Source: Blastomyces gilchristii SLH14081
Lineage: Eukaryota > Ascomycota > Eurotiomycetes > Onygenales > Ajellomycetaceae
DNA: 64,000 nt
Reading direction: 5' to 3'
NCBI RefSeq assembly: GCF_000003855.2
Contig: NW_003101680.1
Location: 1,250,976-1,314,975, forward strand
This document shows positions 23,855-33,264 of the stretch, one piece after another. Position 1 is the first letter of the stretch; every line of letters starts with the position of its first letter. The notes under the pieces were generated by a model, which saw only the letters and a program-made list of their open reading frames with translations, searched no databases and was not told where the DNA came from. A program made the translations under genes and the position numbers.

Positions 23855-24041
23855 TGTCGGGAAATAAGAGGTCATACACTTATGAACGCCACCAACATCA
23901 TATTACTTTTGTATGGAATTAGATATAATAGATAGTGTACGGATAATATAAGAAGCAGATCTTGATACACATAAGATTCATATGTTTCCGACATATTCAT
24001 CCGAGATACCATTCCGACAGTTATAATCCCGGATCCCGACA
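23855..24041 (+). repeat. 5' LTR, with 101-bp internal deletion
   Basis: 187 bp, TGTCGGG to CCCGACA. Aligned with the 3' LTR it lacks the segment matching 27140-27240 and one A near its end; otherwise there are only a few substitutions. The missing block includes the only clear TATA box, so this LTR probably cannot start full-length transcription. Confidence 0.95.
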
Positions 24042-24042
24042 G

Positions 24043-24052
24043 TTATGAGCCC
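24043..24052 (+). other. Primer binding site for half-molecule of initiator tRNA-Met
   Basis: TTATGAGCCC begins one base after the 5' LTR. It is complementary to the anticodon-stem/loop part of eukaryotic initiator tRNA-Met, as used by Ty5 and Drosophila copia, which prime from a cleaved tRNA half. Confidence 0.85.
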
Positions 24053-24480
24053 GGTAAGCAGCATCTGAATAGAAGCGCGATACACCGACCCCAATCCTCA
24101 TTCGAATAGATAACTATCATTCGAACTGAGACGATTGTACCCTCATTCGTATACGTTCCGAACTACTCGACCGTTATACACTGAATCCCGATAACTATCA
24201 TTCGAACTGAGACGATTGATCCTCACTCGTATACGTTCCGAACTACTCGACCGTTATACACCAAATCCCGGCAAGCAGCATCTGAATAGAAGCGCAACAC
24301 CGATCCCAATCCTCATTCAAATAGATAACTATCATTCGAACTGAGACGATTGTACCCTCATTCGTATACGTTCCGAACTACTCGACCGTTATACACTGAA
24401 TCCCGATAACTATCATTTGAACTGAGACGATTGAACCTCACTCGTATACGTTTCGAAATACTCGACCGTTATACACCTCG
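24053..24480 (+). repeat. Nested tandem repeats in the retrotransposon leader
   Basis: A unit of about 216 bp is present twice (for example AAGCAGCATCTGAATAG at 24056 and 24273). Each unit contains two copies of an 81-bp subrepeat starting TAACTATCATT (24111, 24192, 24326, 24407). Copies differ at only a few positions. The block sits between the primer site and gag. Confidence 0.92.
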
Positions 24481-24547
24481 AATTCCGATCATATCTATCA
24501 TTCAAAATACTTGAACCGATTCCTCAATCCGTCCAATATAAACCGAT

Positions 24548-25776
24548 ATGACAGACAAGACAATGACTAGTGCAACTGTTCACCTTAGTGTTCCTGTAGA
24601 TTGGAAACTTTGGTACAGGCATATGCTAGGATATGCAAAGGACAAGAAGGTATCAGACTTCATCAATCTCGATAAACCTGATATCTTCTCTGAACTAGAA
24701 GAACCTCTGGAACCTGAGTGTCCAGAAGAAGCCACCGCGGAGGCCAAGATAGCATATGACATCAAGGTCACTGTGTGGAAAATCAAATATATGAAATATG
24801 AGAAGATGAATGAAGGTATGACAAAGATACGAGATGTCATATGGAGAACAGTGGATGCCACGGAGTTACAACATGTACGCAGCAAGGATGATGATGTGAA
24901 AGAGATCGACTCTCCCCCACAACTGCGGACTATCAGGATGATGTGAGAACCCGATATCACGATCTCTGCAAAGCACCGAAAAATAGAGGTATAGAGAAGT
25001 GGTTAAACAACTGGTCTCTCATCGAGGATGATATCAAAGAGGCGGATATAGCTGGACAGTTCAATTTGAAGAAAGACTTCTTAAATGCGAATCTAGCTAT
25101 TGATGCAGGTTATGCACAAGCTTGGGCTAAGGATGTCCGACGTGACAAAGATGTCATATCTTTGATAGAGTTAGTTAAGGACTTCAAGGAATGGTATAGG
25201 GAAATGGGTATTCTCAAAGGAGATAAACCTATGACCTTTGCTACCCTTAATGGAAGACCTCAGCAAAATACCTCATCATCAGCAACATTCCGAAACTGCA
25301 TCTGCGGAGCCCGTCACCGATACGCCCAGTGCTACTATCTCAATCCCTCAAGGAAGCCACCTGGATGGGAGGAAAACAGGGAGAAAAGAGCTCAAATCGA
25401 TCAAGCTCTTAAGAACCAAGAATTGAAGAGACGGGTTGATCGTGCGATATCTAGAGATTCATCCGCGAATACGGATATGATAGATGGAGCAGTCCTAGGA
25501 GGAATGGTTCTGAAGCAACCTACAGATATTAAGATATCAGATTCCGATCCCCAATCTATCAATCCTCAATCTATTGATCTGCAGATCCGAAAAATATCGA
25601 TGAACTCTTCAAATTCTCGCTCCTACCTCCAAAACTCCTGGATCTTTGATACTGGCGCGGAGCAGCATATATGCAATAATCGAACACATTTCCTATCCTT
25701 TACCCCTGCGAACGAGAACGCGGAAGTCTATACAGGCGATTCCAGCACTAAAGTAGAAAGGTTATGGAACTGTTAG
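24548..25776 (+). pseudogene. Copia gag with zinc knuckle and protease motif, frameshifted
   Basis: The first frame (24548-24946, 132 codons, starting MTDKTMTSATVHLSVP) resembles the start of copia Gag. The similarity passes to a second frame that runs to 25776; the break lies near the C-run at about 24911-24917. The second frame has a Gag core (IEKWLNNWSLIEDDI), a degenerate zinc knuckle (CICGARHRYAQC, about 25300-25335) and the aspartic protease signature WIFDTGAEQHICN at about 25640-25680. It ends at a further frameshift near 25760, after which the protease continues in a third frame. Read as a decayed gag-pro region. Confidence 0.9.
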
Positions 25777-25783
25777 AACTATC

Positions 25784-26746
25784 ATGATAAATGAAGCAGG
25801 AAAGCAGTTCAATGTCAACCTCATCAACACAGCTTATATCCCGAATTTCCATACAAATATCATCACATGGAAACCATGTTTCCATATAGGTGGCATCTAT
25901 TATGATGGAAAAGACTTCAGATTGCAAAAACGCGCAGATAATACCATCTTTGCACACATTGAAGTATTTGGGGAGTTGCTAGTTACAGAATATAGTGAAA
26001 TAGCTGCTTTTTCAACTCTATCGGAAAAATCCACCACCGAAGCCGCTGCAGCTACCACACCTCACACACTAAAAAATCAATATCTACGCAGTACAAATTC
26101 TTCAACTTCTACAAATCCTTCTTCTAACCTGCCAATACGCACAAAACATTCTCAAAAACCTAAGATCTCTATCACTACTCAGTCTACGTGGCATAAGAGA
26201 TTAGGACATCCATCAAAAATCGCCATACAAAAGCTTGCAAATGATGCAACTGGCGTTCAAATCACCCATCTAGAAAACGCTGCGGACGAGCTTACCACCA
26301 AGCTTTGCAAGCCCTGCCAGCTATCTAGTGCAGAAAATCAAATATCTAGACGTCCCCACGTTAGATCTCATACACCGAATCCAACGCCTGAACCTACGCC
26401 AGGGCCAGCGGGCCCTAATGTTGATATGGGTCCTAATGTTGATATTAATACTCATCCAGCTGCGATAGCTAATCGTACACGGAACGTTAATGTTGATATT
26501 AATACTCATCCAGCTGCGATAGATAATCATACACAAACCCGAAATCGCAGAGCTGCCCACCTTGTGGCAGTTGCAAATGCCAAAAACAATCCTTTTCAAA
26601 TGATCAAGGAGGCATTCTCTCATTCTCATTCTCACTCAGACTTCTACAAGTCTCAAAATTTATTTCCTAATACTATTTTTACTGTTATCAACACTGAGAA
26701 CGCTAGGCTTCACCTCTATGCCAGAGGATCGCTGTCTCTTCTCTAA
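25784..26746 (+). pseudogene. Protease end and integrase zinc-binding domain remnant
   Basis: A 320-codon frame continues the protease fold (YIPNFHTNIITW) and then carries the pre-integrase HHCC zinc-binding domain (TWHKRLGHPSK, then LCKPCQLSS at about 26300-26330). The DDE catalytic core expected next is missing: the frame moves directly into a Pro/Asn-rich linker containing a duplicated NVDINTHPAAI motif and then RT-flanking sequence (NPFQMIKEAFS). A deletion of the integrase core is the simplest reading. Confidence 0.87.
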
Positions 26747-27001
26747 TGATCGATTAATTGTCTTCTTCTACGTGGATGATATCGTCATCCTATCCCACTG
26801 GGCAGATGTCGAAAAACACCCACATCGCGAAGAATCCGAGAACGTGTCCAATCCGGCGATATTACAGTTGATTGGGTGCCTACGGCCCAGATGCCAGCGG
26901 ATGGCCTCACTAAGGCTCTGCCACGCCAGAAGCATACAGAATTCGTCAAGATGTTAGGCCTAGTTGATATATCGGATATCATCAATGCGCAAGCAGAATA
27001 A
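26715..27001 (+). pseudogene. RT YVDD motif and RNase H tail remnant
   Basis: EDRCLFSNDRLIVFFYVDDIVILSH marks the RT catalytic palm in one frame (26718 onward; shown here split: EDRCLFSND then FFYVDDIVILSH). After about 26815 the similarity moves to another frame reading WVPTAQMPADGLTKALPRQ, the conserved copia RNase H/pol end, stopping at 27001. Most of RT on both sides of YVDD and most of RNase H are absent. Confidence 0.87.
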
Positions 27002-27076
27002 TGTTTCATCTACACTCCTTCTTTGACTATTTCCTTGCAGCTTCATTTACACTTCCTCTTACATGTTACATTCGCT

Positions 27077-27086
27077 GAAGGGGGTG
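27077..27086 (+). other. Polypurine tract
   Basis: GAAGGGGGTG immediately precedes the 3' LTR and is the expected plus-strand primer site. Confidence 0.8.
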
Positions 27087-27375
27087 TGTCGGGAAATAAG
27101 AGGTCATACACTTATGAACGCCACCAACATCATATTACTACTATTTTTCTTATCATCAGCTTACTACAAAACTCGTCTAATACTTGCTAATGCTAGCTCT
27201 CTTGGCTCGCACATTTGTTTTACTATAAATAGCTCTATCTTTTGTATGGAATTAGATATAATAGATAGTGTACGGATAATATATGAAGCAGATCTTGATA
27301 TACATAAGATTCATATGTTTCCGACATATTCATCCGAGATACCATTCCGACAGTTATAATCCCGGAATCCCGACA
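27087..27375 (+). repeat. 3' LTR, full length
   Basis: 289 bp, TGTCGGG to CCCGACA, followed by the right target duplication. It retains the 101-bp block absent from the 5' LTR. Confidence 0.95.
27224..27230 (+). promoter_or_regulatory. TATA box of the LTR promoter (3' LTR only)
   Basis: TATAAAT within TACTATAAATAGCTC. It lies in the block deleted from the 5' LTR, so in this copy a promoter-like LTR remains only at the 3' end, pointing into the flank towards the hydroxylase gene. Confidence 0.6.
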
Positions 27376-27380
27376 CTTAT
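27376..27380 (+). repeat. Target site duplication, right copy (CTTAT)
   Basis: Directly follows the 3' LTR and matches 23850-23854. Confidence 0.93.
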
Positions 27381-28227
27381 CCATAGCCCCGACTGATGAA
27401 ATATTTAACCTGTCTATAATCCCTCAACACCTTCCTCGAACTATGGCTATTGTTTTTCAGAAAATTTTCCTACAGATCCAAAATCAAAGATTTTTGTTTG
27501 CAGAAATCTAAACTTCAGCATTGAGTTTAGCATCGGAAGGAGGCTGAAATTCGGAAGAATTGTTGACCCGCCCCTAAAATATGAAATGCTTCGGTCTCCA
27601 AAATAAGCGACACTACCTCTACAGAGGCTTTCTTGACTGATCAATTCCCCACCCCTTTTCTTAAGCGGCTCCGGAGTGAGAACTAAGGATTAGGTTCAGC
27701 TTAATTTTAACCGAGGTTTAGCACCCCTTCAGCGCTATTCCGTACGCTTCGGAAGTTAATATTTCTTTCTTCTCCATGTCGTGGATCATGGAATGCAGAT
27801 TGATTGGTCTCCATCGCGCATCAGATCAGTAATAAAGGCTTACGGCTTACGCCAAGAGACTACGAGAATGACAACCGAAGCACAAGTTGCTGGGATTGAT
27901 GAGAAGATATGCTATTAGGGAGTATGGATAATGAAGCCCGACCGGTTCGAGTGTCACGGCCACGTAGATCAATAACCGCATTCTTCCTGTTCGTGCCTCG
28001 TAATAAGCATGGCGACGGCCGCTATGAGTGACTGTCGGTCCAGAGGCATGTATATAAGAAGCAACTAGTTTGTAACATCTGGTGAATGGAATGATGCAAT
28101 ATCTTTGCGACATTTTTTTTCATCCATTCCCGCAGGATGTTGAATTCTTCATTCAAATAGCAGTGGCACTATTGAGATTATTCTTTGCTACAGGAAAGCC
28201 AAGTGTTAGAACAGTTTAGAAAATATC
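27381..28227. promoter_or_regulatory. Upstream region of the hydroxylase gene
   Basis: No gene is visible. A TATATAA box at 28051-28057 lies 171 nt before the start codon of the flavoprotein gene and is a plausible core promoter. The retrotransposon ends about 850 nt upstream of that start. Confidence 0.45.
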
Positions 28228-30276
28228 ATGGAGGGTGCGGCGCATGGTTTCTCTGAGCATGAGGGCCATTCTAAGAGGAATGGAACAGTCGAAACAGATT
28301 TCTTGGTGATCGGAGCAGGGCCCGCCGGGGCAGCGTTGGCGTGCTTTCTCAGTGCTTATGGTACATCTTAAAACATACATCACAAAAGAGATATCACTGT
28401 TAGGTGCATCTATATCGAAGGTCAGCTAACAAATTGAAGGATGCAAGGGCATTATGGTCAGTTCCGCTCCCGGAACAGCTGATACTCCAAGGGCACACAT
28501 CACGAACATGGCCACTCTCGGTTTGTCTTCCTCGACGGGTCAAGTGTTTGGGAAAACACAGAAGCTTACATATCCCGTTGACCGCTAGAATGCCTCCGAG
28601 ATATTGGCCTAGACCAAGAGGCGACCAAGGTAGCAGTCAAGAACCACATGTGTATGCTCCACAACAGATGGTGTCATAGCATGGCTGGTGAAGAATATGC
28701 GCGAATATATTCCTGGGGCAACGATCCGAAAAGAAAGGTGTGCTCTATCACTTCTGCTTTTTTAACTAGGAGCTTGCCAGGACTTCACTAACGCTGAGTT
28801 CAGGGCGAGTATGAGATGGCAAGCCCTTGTAGGCCAATTGACCTCCCACAAACATTGCTGGAGCCAATCCTCATCCGTCACGCCACGTCGAAGGGCTTCA
28901 AGGTACGATTTGATACGAAGTTGTTGTCCTTTGTTGAGAACGAGGAAGCTAGCCTCATTACTGCAACAGTGCAAGATAAGGTATCCAAGCAGGAATATCA
29001 AATTCATTCCAAGTACTTGTTTGGAGCAGATGGCGCTCGTAGCCAGGTTGTGAAGCAGCTCAATCTCCCCTTGAAAGTCAAACCTGGTCAGGGGCTCGCG
29101 ATTAATGTGTTGGTTAAAGCCGACCTCTCCCATCTGCTAGAGCATAGAAATGGAAATCTTCATTGGGTGATGCAGCCTGATTGCGCACACCCAGATTTTG
29201 GCTGGATGGGCGTTGTACGCATGGTAAAGCCATGGAACGAATGGCTGTTCATCCTTTTTACGAGCCCCAATTGCGACCCTGATATAAATCCAACAAAAGA
29301 ACAGTACATGCAACGAGTACGGGAGTTCATTGGCGACGACACGCCAGCAGAGATCATTGATGTGTCCAAGTGGTTTATTAATGAGACCGTAGCCGAGAAA
29401 TACTCCCACGGGAACGTATTTTGTCTGGGTGATGCTGTCCATCGCCACCCACCTTTCAATGGGCTGGGGTCAAACACCGGTATCCAAGATGCTTTCAACC
29501 TAGCTTGGAAAATTGCCTATGTGCACAAGGGCCTTGCATCACCCTCCCTGCTCGACAGTTACTCGGTAGAGAGGCAGCCTGTTGGTGAATCCGTCATAAC
29601 CCGCGCCAACGACGCATTCCGTGAACATTTTCGTGTTTGGGGCGCACTGGGTACGCTTCCCGACGAGGTAGAGATTAGAAGACAGGTACTCAAGCGATTG
29701 TCAAGCGCAGGTCCAGAAGGGAGTAAAGCTCGCCGTGAGTTCCAAGAAGCAATCAACTACACTTGTCACGAATTCCATGGTTTGGGAATCGAGATGGGCC
29801 AGCATTATACAGGGTCAGCGATCTATGACGCCGACGAGCCGCACCCATATCGGAAAACTGGCCGTGCAGCGGATGACGAAATTCTCTATCACGAACCCAG
29901 CACATATCCTGGTTGTCGCCTGCCTCACGCCTGGCTTAACAGTGCTATTCCAGGAAAGCCCATATCTACCATAGATCTGGCTGGGCATCGTGCATTTGCC
30001 CTCTTCACCGGAATTGGAGGCGATTTCTGGAAACTAGCATCAGAGAAGGTCTCTCAGAATTTGAATGTCCCAGTGAATGCATACTCAGTTGGGTTCAGAG
30101 CGGACTGGGAGGATGTGTACTTTGAGTGGGAGAAACTGAGAGGAGTTGAGGAATCAGGTGCTGTCCTTGTGCGCCCTGATCGATTTGTGGCTTGGAGAGC
30201 AAATAAGAGCATGGCTAACATTGACGAGTGTGAGGCTAAATTGATGGACGTGATGAGGTCTATTCTCGGATATTAG
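28228..30276 (+). CDS. FAD-dependent aromatic hydroxylase, phenol 2-monooxygenase/TfdB type
   Basis: Four exons fit: 28228-28360, 28440-28520, 28589-28737 and 28804-30276, giving 611 aa. The N-terminus has the Rossmann motif VIGAGPAG (residues 27-34). Exons 2-3 give the family segment APGTADTPRAHITNMAT then ECLRDIGL. Exon 4 has the DG motif (FGADGARS) and the GD motif that contacts FAD and NAD(P)H (CLGDAVHRHPP), then the C-terminal thioredoxin-like part beginning PGCRLPHAWL. This is the p-hydroxybenzoate hydroxylase fold, group A flavoprotein monooxygenase: it hydroxylates a phenolic ring using NAD(P)H and O2, likely in the cytosol. The exact substrate cannot be told. Intron 1 uses a GTACAT donor but has a good CTAAC branch point. 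It converges on an MFS carboxylate-type transporter, which hints at uptake plus breakdown of an aromatic compound. Confidence 0.9.
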
Positions 30277-30569
30277 ATAGTTCCGGTTTTACACTGGATG
30301 ACACAATAGATAGTCTAGAAAATAGGACGAATCTGAACTGAGAAGAAACATAATGTTGACATTTGAGAAGTATTTCCAGACCTGGATTGATGTCTAGTCC
30401 AATGTTACCCGACATAACTCTCCCATTTCCCGTTAATCCAAGCGGTTTTGATCTAACAAGTCAGCAGTATGGCAAAATCCGAAAGGTTAGTCAAGATATT
30501 TCTACGTAGTCTCACGTAGCAATTATAAAAATTTAGCCCACGATGACCAGATATAATATCCCTGGCTAA

Positions 30570-32218
30570 TCAAGCCTTCCAAATCCATCTGCGCTTTTCC
30601 AGCGCGTCAAATCCGCGGACCCCTATCACACACATCGACGAGCCTAGGAGGAGCGCACCGTCGTACCAGATAAGTTTGCGGTAGTCACCAAGGATTTGTG
30701 ATTTGTCCTGGCCAGGGGTGGGAACTCTGGAGTTTCCTAAAATCAAACCTCCAACGGGAGAGCCGAATAACGCACCCAAGCCGCGGATGAAGTAGAGAAA
30801 GCCGTTGACAGAGGTATACGCTTGGACTCCGAATAGTTCCGTAATGGTTGTTGGAAAGAGTGCATTGTAGCCTGAACGTATGGTTAGTAAATGAGTAACT
30901 AGTTAAGATTGTCAGAGAGGATACCAATTGACGGAAGCGATTTTGTATCCGAGCAATGTTATGTATGAGAGGCTGTCACTCACCACCTATGAAACCCCCA
31001 TCTGTTAGCTCTAGAATAGCAGCCTCCCCCCCCCCCCCCCCAAAAAAAAAAAAGGAAATAAGAGAGGAGAGATTTCTTACCAGCTAGTATTCCATAAAGT
31101 ACAATAAACGCAATCCATGGCGCCTTTGAGCCGTCATCGGCAGCGAAAAGCCACAAAGTCAACACACTAACCGTGCTGCCAATGACTCCTAGGACAAGTG
31201 TATTCTGTCTACCAAGCTGATCCGCAGTATGGCCCATGAGGACGCGAGATACGGAGTTCACACCGTTATTGATTGCCAGCAACGTCGCACCAAACGATGC
31301 TGAGTAGCCAACGACGCTGGAGAATTCCGGGAGGAACGTCATTGGCACAAAGTTACCACTGGCCTGAAGTAATGCAGCAATAGACTGCAGGACAAATGCC
31401 GGTTTTTTGGCCAAGGTCATATTGACCAAAGTAGGCCGTCTTGTAGCACTGAGGCTCGGAGGAGCAAAAAGGGCAATGGGCAAGGTGATTACCAAGTTTG
31501 CGAAGGAGAAAATTCGTAGACACCATCGTGCACCAACAGAATCCAAGAGAGCGCGAATTATGGGGGAAATTATAAGACCCCCTACACCTGCGCCGCTGAG
31601 AATGAACCCCATGGCTAAGCCGCGGCGGCGGTCAAAATACTCGGGAGCAACACTCAGAATCGGGAAGTAGAGCATTGAACTCCCCATTCCATACAAGAAG
31701 CCCTGGGTTAATAAAAGTTGCCATACCTCAATCATTGAAGTTCAAATTAGCAAACAGAACTAATAATCTCTTTTCTATACATGCTACTACAGCAACGGAG
31801 AGAACATAGTATTTACCTGGTTACTGGTGCTGGCAAGACCATAAGCCAAGCTCATCAAAACACAACCCGCCGTTGCAATCTTGCGATTGGAATTCCCTTT
31901 GACCTTCGTCATTAATGGGTTAACAAAAATTGAGCCTCCCCATGTTAGCCCCGCCCCCAGAGTGCCCACAAGAGCTACAGAAGCTCTGTTTTGCGCCTGC
32001 GATGGCGGGAGGAGTGATTGACTGCTCGTCACATAGTACTCTTGGAAAACCCCGTAGGAGAGATTGGGCCCTATGGTCATGATGACAGCAAGAAAGGAGC
32101 ATATTAATACCACTAGCCGACCTTTACGCGTGGTCGATGCTTGGTCTCGCTGAACTGCCGCGTTCGAGGGAGGGCTATCGGTCCCCAATGGTTGCAGTGG
32201 GATTGGGCTGGATGACAT
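30570..32218 (-). CDS. MFS monocarboxylate-type (MCT) transporter with a 3-nt microexon
   Basis: Exons 32218-31817, 31726-31081, 30986-30984 and 30871-30570 give 450 aa. It is a 12-helix MFS protein of the fungal MCT-like class: LVVLICSFLAVIMTIGPNLSYGVFQEYY in TM1 (split: LVVLICSFLAV / GVFQEYY), FDRRRGLAMGFILSGAGVGG at TM4-5, HTADQLGRQNTLVLG in the central loop, and NALFPTTITELFG after TM10. Plasma-membrane proton-coupled uptake of a carboxylate is the family's usual role; many fungal members have unknown substrates. The third exon is only GTG, flanked by ATAG and GTGAGT with CTAAC branch points in both adjoining introns; it adds one Gly to give AGGYNALFP. Skipping it also keeps the frame (449 aa). 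The 94-nt intron before it carries a C16-A12-like homopolymer block (31026-31053). It converges on the hydroxylase gene, with 293 nt between stops. Confidence 0.88.
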
Positions 32219-33264
32219 TGTATGCTATGGATGGTTTTGTATAGATCTGAATTATTGAGAGAATTGTTGAGGTGTTTATCATAGATCCAACGGTCTAAAT
32301 CAAGTGAAACGGTAATACCTGAGCAATATTGACATGTTAATCGAAGGTTGTCAAAGGAGGGGAATGGAGTCTCTCACCATTCATATCGGACCCGCTCGCG
32401 CACACTCGCGTACACCGGACAACATCTTGTCCGCTGTTGAAACCGGCGATTTAGGGCGGCGATAGCCGCGACCCATACCGCGAGAACTTGAAAATTGACA
32501 CAGGTTGACAGGCCACAGCTGCCCCAAATCCTCTTCGGCGTTTTGTAACGTGCTAGCGAGGTCGTTGAGGTCTGGCGCATGGGGAGGAAACACCCGAAGC
32601 GCCGCTTGGCTGTCGGACCGACGACCCGGCGATGTTCAACTCGGCCAACCTCCTAATCTTTCCTGTGCTGGGCGTGTTAGGAAAGAAAGTACATTACAAG
32701 AGATATTCCTTTCTTTCCCCCCTTTACTCACGGTCACAGCGGAGCGGGAAAATATTGCTGTGCCTCTGGAATGATGAATCGGTAATTGTGCTCTTCGACA
32801 TCATCCCAATCAACAGTTGTGGCTCTACACGAAAACGCTTAAATGCCGTGGCAGGAAGTTCCAAATCCATTTCTTACCGAGAAGAAACAACAGTTAAAGT
32901 CCATCTGTACCAGCATTTCATCTAATACTACTAACCATAACTGCGACCTTTACAGTATCCATCTCCACCAAAACGGAACATAAAAGGGGGACACCGCACA
33001 GGAAGGGATGAAATCTTGGGGGTTTTCATGTGATGATTACAGTGACTTTTTCAACAAACAAATTTGTAAATGAAAATACAAAGAGAGAAAAGTGCTGAAT
33101 ACATATATCCATCGATGGTTAAATATAGAGAGAGTAACAGAAAGAGAAGGATAAAAGAAGTATTGCAAATATTACCAAGGAACGTCTACAGTCGGATGAA
33201 CAATAATATATCACAAGAGCAGTAAACTTCTCCCTCTGTCTTTCTATCCACAATCTCACGACAT
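32219..33264. other. Intergenic region upstream of the MCT-like gene
   Basis: Promoter of the MCT-like transporter and 3' flank of the phosphate carrier, both on the minus strand. Composition is mixed, with a GAGAGAGTAACAGAAAGAGA-like purine tract near 33128-33148. No gene is supported. Confidence 0.5.

Larger units (their letters stand above)
23850..27380 (+). mobile_element. Deleted Ty1/copia LTR retrotransposon with 5-bp target duplication
   Basis: The element spans 23855-27375 (3521 bp) and is flanked by the direct repeat CTTAT at 23850-23854 and 27376-27380. It has two related LTRs that begin TGTCGGG and end CCCGACA, a half-tRNA primer site, a polypurine tract, and gag then protease, integrase, RT and RNase H remnants in copia order. 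Integrase is N-terminal to the RT motif, which separates it from gypsy elements. Autonomous copia elements are usually around 5 kb; this copy lacks the integrase core and most of RT, and gag is frameshifted. It cannot encode its own full machinery. Confidence 0.95.

Noticed and set aside
31042..31080. Readthrough extension of the MCT-like exon (KKSLLSYFLFFFWGGGG)
   Set aside because: It is translation of the intron and its homopolymers after a good GTAAGA donor.
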